Both the position numbers and the translations under genes were made by a program. Positions 15,088 to 25,853 of a DNA stretch of 64,000 nucleotides are shown here, in pieces (position 1 is the stretch's first letter; each line of letters starts with the position of its first letter). The stretch spans positions 1-64,000 of the forward strand of contig NZ_JAFEJS010000007.1 in NCBI RefSeq assembly GCF_018555385.1. Reading direction: 5' to 3'. The notes beneath the pieces are model-generated. The model was not told the origin of the DNA. It was given only the letters and a program-made list of their open reading frames with translations, and did not search any database. The stretch is from Bifidobacterium santillanense. Lineage in GTDB: Bacteria; Actinomycetota; Actinomycetes; Actinomycetales; Bifidobacteriaceae.

Positions 15088-15957
15088 ATGGCATCGGTGA
15101 GACTTGTGGATTGGCTGAGACGGGAGCGGGACCAACGTACCGGCGGCGGGCTGTACTACAACACGCAGATCCTGTTCGCCTACAACTCGAATCACATGGA
15201 GGGATCGACCCTCTCCCCCGAGCAGACCGCCCAGTTGTACGACACGGGCGCGCTGCTGCCGAACGACGGCAGCGATCAGATCCGCGCCGACGACGTGGTC
15301 GAGACGCGCAACCATTTCCATGCGCTCAACTGGATCCTCGATCATGCCGACGAGCCGGTCGACAAGACCATGGTCTGCACGCTGCATGCGATTCTGAAAC
15401 GCGGCACCAGCCAGGAGCTGGATCCCGACCGCAACGTGGGTGGGTACAAGATCCTTCCCAACGTGATCAACGAGCTCGTCGGCGTGCACACCGTGCTGCC
15501 GGCCGATGTTCCGCAGGCAATGGAACAGGTGTTCGCCATGTATCGCGAGCTCACCGATAACCCGTATGCGATTGCGAAGGCGCACTGGATGTTCGAGACC
15601 ACGCATCCGTTCTCCGATGGCAACGGCAGAATCGGGCGGCTGATCATGTTCAAGGAGCTGCTGCGCCTCGACACGGTCCCGGTGATCGTACGCGACGCCA
15701 ACAAGCTGCTGTATACGCGAGGACTGAGCCGATTCAGCGATGAACCCGGCTACCTCGTCGACACGCTGCTGACCGAGCGCGACTATTATCAGATGCTCAT
15801 CGACCGGCTCGCCCCCGACCGCATCCGGTACTCGTACGTATCGCAGTGGGATCCCGACGCCGTGGAGGAACGGAGAGACCATCGGTCCATCGTCAACCCG
15901 TTCGTCAAGCGGAACTGGACCGACGACGATATCCGTTCCCGTGGGGTCACGAAATAA
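15088..15957 (+). CDS. Fic-domain AMP-transferase, class II (N-terminal inhibitory motif)
   Basis: 289 residues from ATG 15088 (GAAAGGA upstream). The Fic core HPFSDGNGRIGR (about 173-184) has the catalytic His and the anion-binding GNGR. Near the N-terminus SNHMEG (34-39) fits the [S/T]xxxE[G/N] inhibitory helix of class II Fic proteins, whose Glu blocks ATP. The enzyme would transfer AMP to a target protein when this helix is released; the target is unknown. Bacterial Fic proteins of this kind modify type II topoisomerases or act as stress switches (family knowledge). It is monocistronic, with a hairpin after it. Confidence 0.92.
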   Translation: MASVRLVDWLRRERDQRTGGGLYYNTQILFAYNSNHMEGSTLSPEQTAQLYDTGALLPNDGSDQIRADDVVETRNHFHALNWILDHADEPVDKTMVCTLHAILKRGTSQELDPDRNVGGYKILPNVINELVGVHTVLPADVPQAMEQVFAMYRELTDNPYAIAKAHWMFETTHPFSDGNGRIGRLIMFKELLRLDTVPVIVRDANKLLYTRGLSRFSDEPGYLVDTLLTERDYYQMLIDRLAPDRIRYSYVSQWDPDAVEERRDHRSIVNPFVKRNWTDDDIRSRGVTK

Positions 15958-15987
15958 AGCGCGATTCCCGACACTTATCACAAACAC

Positions 15988-16025
15988 GTGGAGGGTTCCG
16001 GCGATCGTTCACCGGAACCCTCCAC
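15988..16025. terminator. Bidirectional hairpin between fic and rmlA
   Basis: A perfect 14-bp stem, GTGGAGGGTTCCGG (15988-16001) with CCGGAACCCTCCAC (16012-16025). It sits between convergent genes. The frameshifted rmlA reading frame runs through it, which supports the upstream stop at 16046 as the native one. Confidence 0.8.
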
Positions 16026-16045
16026 ACATCCGCAATCCGCGAAAC

Positions 16046-16949
16046 TCAGTACTGGTTGGGGATGAGGACGACGCGGCCTTCGGCCACGTCCTTGAGGTGC
16101 TTGCCGTAGGGGGGACTTGCCGTAGCGGTCGGCGGACTCGAGGAGCTCGTCCTTGGTGATCCAGCCGTTCTCGTAGGCGATCTCCTCGACCACGGCGATC
16201 GGCAGGCCCTGCGCGCGCTGTACGGTGCGCACGAACTCGCCCGCCTCGTACAGCGAGTCCATCGTGCCGGTGTCCAGCCACGCGTAGCCGCGGCCGAGGG
16301 TGCGCACGTTGAGCGAACCGTCCTCGAGATACATCCTGTTAAGGTCGGTGATCTCGAGCTCGCCTCGCGCAGACGGCTTGACCGCCTTCGCGAACTCGGT
16401 GACGCGCTCGTCGTAGAAGTACAGGCCCGTCACCGCGTAGTGCGACTTCGGCTCCTTTGGCTTCTCCTCGATGCTCACGGCCTTCTTGTGCTCGTCGAAC
16501 TCGACCACGCCGTAGCGCTCCGGGTCGTCGACGTAGTAGCCGAACACGCTTGCGCCCTCGCCGTTCTCGGCCTTGGCGACCGCCTTGCGCAGGGTGTTGC
16601 CCAGACCGTTGCCGTAGAAGATGTTGTCGCCGAGCACCAGCGCGCACGGCTCCCCCGCGATGAACTCCTCGCCGAGGATGAACGCCTGCGCCAGACCGTC
16701 CGGGCTGGGCTGCACCTTGTAGCTGAAGTTCACGCCGTAGTGCGAGCCGTCGCCGAGAAGCCTCTCGAAGTTCGGCAGGTCCTTCGGCGTGCTGATGATC
16801 AGGATATCGCGGATGCCGGCGAGCATGAGCACGCTCAGCGGGTAGTAGATCATCGGCTTGTCGTACACCGGCAGCAGCTGCTTCGATGTGACCGTCGTCA
16901 GCGGGTACAGGCGCGTGCCGGATCCACCGGCGAGAATGATGCCCTTCAT
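16046..16949 (-). CDS. rmlA: Glucose-1-phosphate thymidylyltransferase, frameshifted near the 3' end
   Basis: [18 protein letters not shown] is the nucleotide-binding start of RmlA, with [13 protein letters not shown] and later [16 protein letters not shown]. It makes dTDP-glucose from glucose-1-phosphate and dTTP, the first step to dTDP-rhamnose. A run of six G at 16109-16114 (C on the coding strand) shifts the frame, so as written the protein reads an unrelated Arg/Pro-rich tail to 15978. With five bases the sequence restores [16 protein letters not shown] and ends LIPNQY at 16046. About 25 C-terminal residues are affected. This could be a sequencing error, a slippage-controlled switch, or a real mutation. 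The rest of the enzyme is intact. Confidence 0.9.
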
Positions 16950-16982
16950 GATGATTCCTTGCTTACTGCTCGTAACCGATGC

Positions 16983-18440
16983 TTACTTGTTGAGTTCCTT
17001 GGTGACGTAGGTCTTGAGGGATTCCTCCCAGTCGGCGGGCGTGTAGCCGGCGTCCGAGATCTTCGTCAGGTCGAGCGCGGAGTGCGTCGGGCGGGGGCTG
17101 ACCGGGTTCTTGGCGTTGGCGAAGTACTCGGCGGTGCTGATGGGCTTGACCTTGTCACCGTTGCCGTTCGTCAGGTCGAAGACCTCCTTGGCGATGTCCG
17201 CCCAGGACTTCACCGCGCCGCTTCCGGTGAGGTTGTACGTGCCGTACGGGGCGTGGGAGTCGAGCAGGTGGAAGATCGCCTCCGCCATGTCCTTGGTGAA
17301 CGTCAGGCGGCCGAACTGGTCGTCCACGACCGTCACCTGGTTCAGGCCGTCCTCCGGGTCGGAGACGCGGTTCGACAGGCTCATCATGGTCTTGACGAAG
17401 TTGCGGCCCTCGCCGATCACCCAGGAGGAGCGCAGGATGTAGTGCTCCGGGGCGTTGGCCACGGCGATGTCGCCCGCGGCCTTCGTCTGCCCGTACACGC
17501 CCAACGGGGCGAAGCTCTCGGTCTCCGTGTGCCGTTCGGCGGCGCCGTCGAACACGTAGTCCGAGCTCACGTGCACCAGCGTGATGTGATGGTCCCTGGC
17601 GACCTTCGCGAGCAGGGCGGGGCCCTGCGCGTTGGCCTTCCACGCGACCGGACGGCCCTCGGCGGTCTCCGCCCTGTCGACGGCGGTGTAGGCGCCCGCG
17701 TTGATGATCGTCCCGTACAGGCTCCAATCGTACCTGTCGTACGCCTTGGGGTTGGAGAAGTCGAACTCGTCGATGTCCGTGTACTCGAAGCCCTCCAGAT
17801 GATGCGCCTCCGCGTACTGGCGGATCGCATGGCCCAGCTGGCCGTTGCACCCGGTCACCAGCGTGCGCTTGGGAGCCATGGGCTTGGCGTCCCTGAGCAT
17901 CGGGTGGTGCAGGTCCGCCTCGGACCGCTCCGACTCCTCCAGCGGGATCGGCCACCGGATGTCGAGCTCGGGGTCGGCGAGGTTGACGAACGTGTAGGTC
18001 CTCTTCTGCTCGAGGCTCCAGTGGGCGTTGACCAGGTACGTGTACACGGTCCCGTCCTCGAGGGCCTGGAAGCTGTTGCCCACACCACGCGGCACGTAGA
18101 TCGCCCTCGACGGGTCCAACCGGGTCGTGAACACCTGGCCGAACGAGTCGCCCGGACGCAGGTCCACCCACGCGCCGAAGATCTCGCCCGCCGCGATCGA
18201 GATGTACTTGTCCCACGGCTCCGCATGGATGCCCCTCGTCACGCCCTTGGTGGCGTTGAAGCTGATGTTGTTCTGCACCGGACCGAAATCCGGCAGACCC
18301 AACGCGGTCATCTTGGCGCGCTGCCAGTTCTCCTTGAACCAGCCCCGGTTGTCCCCGTGAACCGGCAGATCGAACACCAGCAGGCCCGGGATGTTCGTCT
18401 CCGTGACCCGCAGTTCCTTCTCGAACTCAAAACCCATCAT
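16983..18440 (-). CDS. rmlCD: Fused dTDP-4-dehydrorhamnose 3,5-epimerase / reductase
   Basis: 485 residues. Residues about 1-185 are RmlC-like (cupin; GDNRGWFKENWQ, TRGIHAEPW with the base His near 72). Residues about 190-485 are RmlD-like (GCNGQLG nucleotide loop at about 197-203; NAGAYTAVDRAE; YGQTKAAGD with the Tyr/Lys pair). Together they convert dTDP-4-keto-6-deoxyglucose to dTDP-L-rhamnose. The fusion is the usual form in bifidobacteria. It is transcribed with rmlA downstream (33 bases apart) and rmlB upstream, separated from rmlB by a hairpin. Confidence 0.95.
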   Translation of the reverse strand: MMGFEFEKELRVTETNIPGLLVFDLPVHGDNRGWFKENWQRAKMTALGLPDFGPVQNNISFNATKGVTRGIHAEPWDKYISIAAGEIFGAWVDLRPGDSFGQVFTTRLDPSRAIYVPRGVGNSFQALEDGTVYTYLVNAHWSLEQKRTYTFVNLADPELDIRWPIPLEESERSEADLHHPMLRDAKPMAPKRTLVTGCNGQLGHAIRQYAEAHHLEGFEYTDIDEFDFSNPKAYDRYDWSLYGTIINAGAYTAVDRAETAEGRPVAWKANAQGPALLAKVARDHHITLVHVSSDYVFDGAAERHTETESFAPLGVYGQTKAAGDIAVANAPEHYILRSSWVIGEGRNFVKTMMSLSNRVSDPEDGLNQVTVVDDQFGRLTFTKDMAEAIFHLLDSHAPYGTYNLTGSGAVKSWADIAKEVFDLTNGNGDKVKPISTAEYFANAKNPVSPRPTHSALDLTKISDAGYTPADWEESLKTYVTKELNK

Positions 18441-18501
18441 CGTTCCTTCCGTCTTGATTCCCTATGACGTCCTGGCCATGCCGCGGCCCCGCATATGCGC
18501 A

Positions 18502-18531
18502 CGGCTCCCCTCACGCACGTAAGGGGAGCCG
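18502..18531 (-). terminator. Hairpin between rmlB and rmlCD
   Basis: CGGCTCCCCT (18502-18511) pairs with AGGGGAGCCG (18522-18531). There is no T tract, so it may attenuate or process the transcript rather than fully terminate it. Confidence 0.6.
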
Positions 18532-18538
18532 AAAGCGC

Positions 18539-19855
<1,317 letters not shown>

Positions 19856-19884
19856 AGCCGATAACGGCGGTTATGTCAGTTTTG
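19856..19884 (+). repeat. Left copy of the 29-bp inverted repeat flanking the EPS cassettes
   Basis: Identical in inverted orientation to 41985-42013; core GCCGATAACGGCGGTTATG. At the right copy this sequence encodes the N-terminus (ADNGGYVSF) of the rhamnosyltransferase. Here the same frame continues only to a stop at the next gene's start, so this looks like a leftover 5' fragment of that gene. The core is itself a near-palindrome (ATAAC...GTTAT). Confidence 0.95.
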
Positions 19885-19915
19885 CCTCTGCACACCTCGA
19901 TCGGAGACGTGTGCG

Positions 19916-21028
19916 ATGATGAAACCGTTACGAGTAGTACAGGTGGTCGGGCGCATGATGGGTGGTGGCGTCGAGGCCACGGTGATGAACCATTACCGGC
20001 ATATCGACCGTGATCGTATACAGTTTGACTTCATAGCGCAGGATGATTCTACGTTCATTCCCGTCGATGAGATCACCTCATTGGGTGGTCGCGTGTTCAC
20101 AATTCCTTCCTATAAGCGATTGCCGCAGTACATGAAGGCCTGTGAAAATCTGTTCCACGAGCTGAACCCTATAATCGTGCATTCTCATATGAATGCACTG
20201 AGCGTCTTTCCGTTGAAGGCTGCCAAGTCCGCCACTGTACCTATACGCGTGGCGCACAGCCATTCAACAAGCAATCCGCACGAGTATGTGAAGACCGCCA
20301 TGAAGATGGCTCTGCGTCCTTTCTCGAAGATGTACCCCACCCATTTCGCGGCATGCTCTACATACACCGCACGCTGGTTGTTCGGTGATAGTTTGGTCGA
20401 TAAGGGCGAAGTACGGATCATACGTAATGCCATTGAACCGCGAACGTTCTCGTTCAACGCCTCTGTTCGTGCTGTCAAACGAGCAGAACTTGGAGTGTCT
20501 GACAATCAGCTGCTCATCGGACAGGTTGGGCGTATGTGCTTCCAGAAGAATCAGCTATTCACGCTGGATGTGTTTGCCGAACTGCTGCGGCGGCGCCCAG
20601 ACGCTGTGCTTGTCCTTGCCGGTGACGGTGACATGATGAATGAGGTCAAAGCACGCATCCATCAACTCGGTATCGAACGTTCTGTTCAAGTGTTGGGAAT
20701 GCGTACTGACATGAATGAATTGTGTCAGGCGTTCGACGTACTGGCTTTGCCGTCCACGTACGAGGGTCTGTCGGTGGTGGCGGTCGAGGCGCAAGCATCT
20801 GGCCTGCCGATTCTCACCTCAGATCAAGTATCCAGAGAGACCTCAATAATTCCGGGACTGATGCAGTTCCTGCCCATTACCAACACCGAACCATGGGTGA
20901 GCGCATTACTGAAGGCACGGCCCACTCCTATTCGCCCCGATAAGCAGGCTGCAATACAAAGTGCCGGATACGACATCACAGACAGTGCTACTCAACTCGG
21001 CAAATGGTACATGCAACTTGCCGGCTGA
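19916..21028 (+). CDS. Family 4 glycosyltransferase
   Basis: 370 residues, ATG at 19916 after GGAG. The N-terminus VVQVVGRMMGGGVEATVMNH and the C-terminal YEGLSVVAVEAQASGLP (two Glu seven residues apart) are the GT4 (EpsF/CapM-like) nucleotide-sugar binding pattern. It acts in the cytoplasm, adding a sugar to the lipid-linked EPS unit; donor and acceptor are not predictable. First gene of cassette 1. Its GC content is below that of the flanks but not yet as low as the genes after it. Confidence 0.88.
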   Translation: MMKPLRVVQVVGRMMGGGVEATVMNHYRHIDRDRIQFDFIAQDDSTFIPVDEITSLGGRVFTIPSYKRLPQYMKACENLFHELNPIIVHSHMNALSVFPLKAAKSATVPIRVAHSHSTSNPHEYVKTAMKMALRPFSKMYPTHFAACSTYTARWLFGDSLVDKGEVRIIRNAIEPRTFSFNASVRAVKRAELGVSDNQLLIGQVGRMCFQKNQLFTLDVFAELLRRRPDAVLVLAGDGDMMNEVKARIHQLGIERSVQVLGMRTDMNELCQAFDVLALPSTYEGLSVVAVEAQASGLPILTSDQVSRETSIIPGLMQFLPITNTEPWVSALLKARPTPIRPDKQAAIQSAGYDITDSATQLGKWYMQLAG

Positions 21029-21101
21029 CATCGCTTTTGCGGACGTCATTCGCAAGCACCATCACCTTGCACATCACCATGGCGAAGGGATACCCACTTA
21101 T

Positions 21102-22106
21102 ATGACTGGCAATATAGATAAACGCCCCCTGATCACAGTGGTAGTTCCCGTGTACAACGTGGAACAAGTACTTCATGAATCTATCGACTCACTAATCGAT
21201 CAGACTTACACCAACATAGAAATCATTCTCGTCGACGATGGGTCCACCGATTCCAGCGGATCCATAGCAGATGACTATGCCCGTAAGGACTCGCGTATCA
21301 CTGTGATCCACCAAACCAATAGCGGCCTATCCGAAGCACGCAACAGTGGTATCCGCAAGGCGTGTGGACGATTTATCACGTTCTTGGATAGCGATGATGT
21401 GCTAGCCAAAGAATATGTCGAACATTTATATGACACCATGATTGAGACCCATGCCGATATCTCGGTTTCAGGTATTCTTCCATTCGATGACTCAAAAGGT
21501 GTCGCGTCCGCGTATGCAAGAAAAAAGCGCGATACAGCACGTAACAACGGGACAATCATTACATTCGATTCGGAAACCGCTCTTATCGACATCTTGTATA
21601 TGAATCACATGGCGGTCAATGCATTCGGCAAACTCTACAAAATTGAGCTCTTCGATGATATATGCTACCCACCAGGGAAACTCTATGAAGACATTGGCAC
21701 GACCGTTCGTCTGTTCAACAAAGCGCATTGTATTTCCTTCGTAGAGTACCAAGATTGTTTCTACCGGATACGCAAAGGCAGCATCCAACATTCCGGGTTC
21801 TCCGTTAAACAGTTAGATCTTATTGACAACATTGAGGATTTTTATCCTCTCATCAGAAAACAATATCCAAAAGCTATACCCGCGTATAAGTCAAAAATGG
21901 TTTCAGCGGCATTCAACATATACATGAAAACAAGCGAGCACAGTACGGAACAACGTCTCTGGCGTAACCGACTTTGGACCATTATCATGACCTACCGCAG
22001 AGCAGTCATTCGTGATGCTGACGCAAGGCCTCTCGCGCGTATTGCGTGTTTGCTTAGCTATCTAGGCCCTCACGTCACACGCATGGTTTATCTCCTGACT
22101 CGCTGA
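21102..22106 (+). CDS. Family 2 glycosyltransferase
   Basis: I place the start at ATG 21102 (334 residues; GAAGGGA upstream), because the GT-A fold begins right after it with LITVVVPVYNVEQVL; the frame extends upstream into the previous gene. DDGSTDSSG and LDSDDV supply the nucleotide-sugar and metal-binding Asp residues. The C-terminus resembles EpsJ/WcaA-like EPS transferases. The sugar is unknown. It starts 73 bases after the stop of the previous gene and is probably co-transcribed with it. Confidence 0.88.
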   Translation: MTGNIDKRPLITVVVPVYNVEQVLHESIDSLIDQTYTNIEIILVDDGSTDSSGSIADDYARKDSRITVIHQTNSGLSEARNSGIRKACGRFITFLDSDDVLAKEYVEHLYDTMIETHADISVSGILPFDDSKGVASAYARKKRDTARNNGTIITFDSETALIDILYMNHMAVNAFGKLYKIELFDDICYPPGKLYEDIGTTVRLFNKAHCISFVEYQDCFYRIRKGSIQHSGFSVKQLDLIDNIEDFYPLIRKQYPKAIPAYKSKMVSAAFNIYMKTSEHSTEQRLWRNRLWTIIMTYRRAVIRDADARPLARIACLLSYLGPHVTRMVYLLTR

Positions 22107-22352
22107 GAGTTGTCCCCACCCATGCCGACATACGCTCACTCTCATTTTTATATAAAAACTAGGGAACGAGATTCAAAACAAAGGATTTGCCAGAAACGCC
22201 CATAGTAGATTATCAAGAAATCTCAATTTGATGTCATCTGCAATTTTAAAAGAGAAGCGGGACGAATCACATCAGTCACCCCTCATATGGATCCTACCGC
22301 AATGCGGAATCTATATAAAATAAATCATAAGTACATTTAGATGGAGTGATTC

Positions 22353-23444
22353 ATGCTAACAATATTAGGCACCATATTCATAAGCGTATTGTGCATTCTC
22401 TTTAAAAGAAATAGAGCCATATTTATATTAGCATTAGTATGGCTCTGGATATTGATGGCATTCTCAAGCGGAAACGCAGACGCAGGAATCAACGAATATC
22501 GATATAACGATTATGAAGAGACCAAGGGGATAACCGAAGCTGGGTATTACCTTCTTATGAAAGTTTTCTCTGGTTCCGGGATACCATTTGCCACATACAA
22601 GCAAATCATAGCAGCGATTGAATTATCCTTAATAGGAAGTACGATACTCAAGCTGGCGACTAACACTAATGTAGTATTAGCATTATATATATTATACCCA
22701 TTCTGCATGGATGTTGTTCAGATGCGCTATACACTCGCGCTCTCTATCGTAATTTTTTCCTTCCGTTTCCTGTTGGATAACAAGAACAAAATAAGAAATA
22801 GCATCCTGTTTGCAATCCTTATAATCGTCGCATCGTTATTCCACTCTCTTTCGATATTTTATATTTTCCTACTTGCGGTAAAAGTGCTTTCCGTGCGCAA
22901 TACAGTTTTTATCGCAGCAATTATTGACTGTGTTGGAATTGCTATCTTTAACCCGTTATCGTTGCTAACGATTGCCAATGCGATCAATATGACCGATAAG
23001 CTTAACACCTATCTTGCCAACCCAACAACATTTGGAGCATATAGAGGCGCAATCATACTGATTTTTTCATTTTTGCTGACGTTTGGATTTGCATATGCAT
23101 TTTCAATAAAAAGAATACCTCTGCATGAAATATCGGATTTTGACATAAGTGTCATAAAAATAAACATTTTGGCACTGTGTATAATACCTTTCCTCACTCT
23201 TGCCCCGGATTTCTTTAGAATTCAAATCGGGATTTCGTTATTAAACTATATAACCATCACCAATCACCTATCCAAGACGTCTTCGCACGAGTATTCAATA
23301 CTGCTTAAACCAGTCAAAAATATATATATGATTTGCCTTTTATATGTAATGGCGTTTATAAATCTTTATATTCTCGTATTGGGAAACACTAATATCGACA
23401 CTGTATTTATTCCGCTATGGTTTAGTAATACTTTACTGAAATAA
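22353..23444 (+). CDS. wzy: EPS polymerase, EpsG-like Wzy
   Basis: 363 residues, very AT-rich, with about ten hydrophobic helices. The N-terminal part with SSGNADAGINEYRYNDYEE after the first helices, then VVQMRYTLALSIVIFSFRFL, is the EpsG family pattern (a Wzy-type polymerase joining repeat units outside the membrane). The 246 bases upstream are AT-rich with no other gene, so it may start its own transcript. Wzx follows 19 bases later. The base composition differs strongly from the flanking rml genes, a sign of horizontal acquisition of the cassette. Confidence 0.82.
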   Translation: MLTILGTIFISVLCILFKRNRAIFILALVWLWILMAFSSGNADAGINEYRYNDYEETKGITEAGYYLLMKVFSGSGIPFATYKQIIAAIELSLIGSTILKLATNTNVVLALYILYPFCMDVVQMRYTLALSIVIFSFRFLLDNKNKIRNSILFAILIIVASLFHSLSIFYIFLLAVKVLSVRNTVFIAAIIDCVGIAIFNPLSLLTIANAINMTDKLNTYLANPTTFGAYRGAIILIFSFLLTFGFAYAFSIKRIPLHEISDFDISVIKINILALCIIPFLTLAPDFFRIQIGISLLNYITITNHLSKTSSHEYSILLKPVKNIYMICLLYVMAFINLYILVLGNTNIDTVFIPLWFSNTLLK

Positions 23445-23463
23445 TAAGATTAAGGGAAACCCA

Positions 23464-24897
23464 TTGAACCTCAATAAGCTTTTCAGAAATTTTGGTTTTG
23501 CCACTTTAGCGCAAGCCCTATCAATGGTATTAAGTTTTGTCATTTCGTTTCTGGTTCCCAAGCTGCTGGGAGTGGAGGAATTCGGCTACTGGCAGTTGTT
23601 CATCTTCTACATTAGCTATTGCGGATTCTTCCTACTTGGATCTAATGATGGTGTATATCTGATTCACGGTGGCAAAACCTATGATGAGCTGAATAAGCGC
23701 TCCGTTGCGTCCCAGTTCATGGTCACATTGGTGCTGCAAGCGGTATTTGCCTTGGCTATCGCATTATGTTCGCTGTTCTTTATGCATGAAGAAAAGCGAA
23801 TGTTTGTCATCATTTTTACCGGAATATATTTAATCTTTAACAATTTGACTTATTATTTTGGATATATATTCCAGGCGGTCAATGAGACAAAGACCTTTTC
23901 ATTCCTGAACGTTATCGACAAACTTATTTTTCTTGTTGTCCTTGTTCCGCTCCTGTTGTTGGGAACTGATGTCTTTTACCCCTACGTCATTCTATATACC
24001 GTAGCCAAAACTATAGCTTGTGTATGGAGTTTCATGCTTAGTCGCCAATTGTTCTCATGTGGTTTTCTCCCAATCCGTGAGGCAATACGAGATACATGGG
24101 AAAGCATGACTGTAGGCATCAAACTTACGGTTGCGAATATCGCGGGCATGCTCATATTAGGTGTTGCGAGATTCGTAGTCGACGCACAATTCGGCATTGC
24201 TGAATTCAGCCAGTTCTCGTTCGCTATCACCTTAGAGAACTTCTTTATCACATTCATCACGCAGCTCTCCATGGTGTTATTCCCTGCTTTGCGCCAAACT
24301 TCGTCCGAGGAACAAAGGCGTTTCTTCTGCCATCTTAGAGATTTATTATCTATAACACTGCCAATTGTGTATGTTCTCTATTTGCCCGTCAGCATTATTA
24401 TCGCTTGGTGGCTCCCTGCGTATAGTAAAGCTCTGCAATATTTAGCAATTCTTATGCCGGTTTGTCTATTCGAAAGCAAAATGGACCTACTTGGAACCAC
24501 TTATTTCAAAGTTTTGAGAGAAGAGCAAAAATTACTTCGAATCAACATTGGTTCCGTAGCATTGAGTACAGTGGGCATCGTCATTGGAGGAGTGATAATG
24601 CATAACATGAACATCGTCATCATTGCCGTGTTGTGTGCAGTAATATTCCGAAGTATTTATTCGGAATTCACAATCTCGGGAAAGCTGGGCGTCGGCAAAG
24701 CATCCATGTCCATTCTGGAAATTGCGCTGGCGGCGGTATTCATCTTCTCCTACAGGTACCTCCCTACCATTGTCGCTTTAGTCGCTGTTGTAATTGCATA
24801 TGTAATGTTTATATTGTTGTATCGAAATACTGTTAAAGAATTTATTGACATTCTCCAAAAACTATTCAAGAAGTCACATCCCCATCACAAGCATTGA
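23464..24897 (+). CDS. wzx: EPS repeat-unit flippase, Wzx-like (cassette 1)
   Basis: 477 residues with a TTG start. Twelve or more hydrophobic helices and the start LFRNFGFATLAQALSMVLSF with VPKLLGVEEFGYWQLF match the MATE/MOP polysaccharide flippase family. It would move the undecaprenyl-linked unit across the membrane for the polymerase encoded just upstream. AT-rich like its neighbours. Confidence 0.9.
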   Translation: MNLNKLFRNFGFATLAQALSMVLSFVISFLVPKLLGVEEFGYWQLFIFYISYCGFFLLGSNDGVYLIHGGKTYDELNKRSVASQFMVTLVLQAVFALAIALCSLFFMHEEKRMFVIIFTGIYLIFNNLTYYFGYIFQAVNETKTFSFLNVIDKLIFLVVLVPLLLLGTDVFYPYVILYTVAKTIACVWSFMLSRQLFSCGFLPIREAIRDTWESMTVGIKLTVANIAGMLILGVARFVVDAQFGIAEFSQFSFAITLENFFITFITQLSMVLFPALRQTSSEEQRRFFCHLRDLLSITLPIVYVLYLPVSIIIAWWLPAYSKALQYLAILMPVCLFESKMDLLGTTYFKVLREEQKLLRINIGSVALSTVGIVIGGVIMHNMNIVIIAVLCAVIFRSIYSEFTISGKLGVGKASMSILEIALAAVFIFSYRYLPTIVALVAVVIAYVMFILLYRNTVKEFIDILQKLFKKSHPHHKH

Positions 24898-24934
24898 CCG
24901 CAATGTACCACAACCCAAGATAAGGAGAAGATAA

Positions 24935-25831
24935 ATGATTATTGATGCATATGCTGCCGGTATTGTACTCTATAAGCCTGATTTAGATAGGTTGAAGGAT
25001 AGCCTGAATGCTATAACGCCACAAGTGAAATTCGTCTACTGTTTTAATAATGGATTGGGAGATAATCCCGGGGCCATTAATACGGTGCTCCATACATATA
25101 GCAATGTCATCGTGATTGGTGATGGACAAAATATAGGTATTGCCAGCGCGTTGAATGCACTAGTGCAGCGTGCTCATGATGATGGCATGACTTGGATTCT
25201 GACCTTGGATCAAGACTCAGTCGTAAGTGAAGACACAATAGCATCTTTGGCAAAGCTCACCAGCGAAGACAAGGTTGCCATCATTTGCCCGCAAATTGAG
25301 GATGAGCGACGGAAAAACGAGCCAATTTCACACGATTTTCCACCAATTGAGGATATCGATGACTGTATCACCTCCGGAAGCTTTATGAATATCGATAAGA
25401 CACTTTCCGTCGGTGGCTTCGATAGTAGGCTATTCATTGATCTTGTCGATGATGAAATCTGCCATCGTATCAAATTATCGGGATATAGAATTATTCGCAA
25501 TAATTCCGTTATCCTAAATCATGAATGCGGCATCTTGGCGCCCTCCAAGTATGAACATTTCTGGCTCAAAATGGGCATGCTCATGCATAGTGATATTTTA
25601 CAAAGGCTATCTCACAAACGGGAAGTTAACCCAATGAGACTTTATTACGTCACTCGAAACATGGTGTATCTTAATAGAAAATATAGAAAAAATTCTAATC
25701 CAATGTGGTCGACAAAACGTTTGATTCGTAATTCTATTTCCAGTATCTTAAGAGGTAAAAACAAAATTGTGCTGATTAAAAACATAATTATTGGCATAAG
25801 AGATGGTAAGACAATGAATATTGAATACTGA
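24935..25831 (+). CDS. Family 2 glycosyltransferase, rhamnosyltransferase-like
   Basis: 298 residues; ATG with AAGGAGAAG upstream. AAGIVLYKPDLDRLKDSL, FNNG and LTLDQDS (metal-binding Asp) match the RfbF/RgpB-like rhamnosyltransferase group, which is consistent with the dTDP-rhamnose genes 6 kb away. It shares the same scheme as the gene at 26758 (IVLFNPEIDRLRANI, LTLDQDS), so the two are probably diverged duplicates. Linkage not predictable. Confidence 0.85.
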   Translation: MIIDAYAAGIVLYKPDLDRLKDSLNAITPQVKFVYCFNNGLGDNPGAINTVLHTYSNVIVIGDGQNIGIASALNALVQRAHDDGMTWILTLDQDSVVSEDTIASLAKLTSEDKVAIICPQIEDERRKNEPISHDFPPIEDIDDCITSGSFMNIDKTLSVGGFDSRLFIDLVDDEICHRIKLSGYRIIRNNSVILNHECGILAPSKYEHFWLKMGMLMHSDILQRLSHKREVNPMRLYYVTRNMVYLNRKYRKNSNPMWSTKRLIRNSISSILRGKNKIVLIKNIIIGIRDGKTMNIEY

Positions 25832-25853
25832 TTTCAACTAGAATGGTGGTAAC

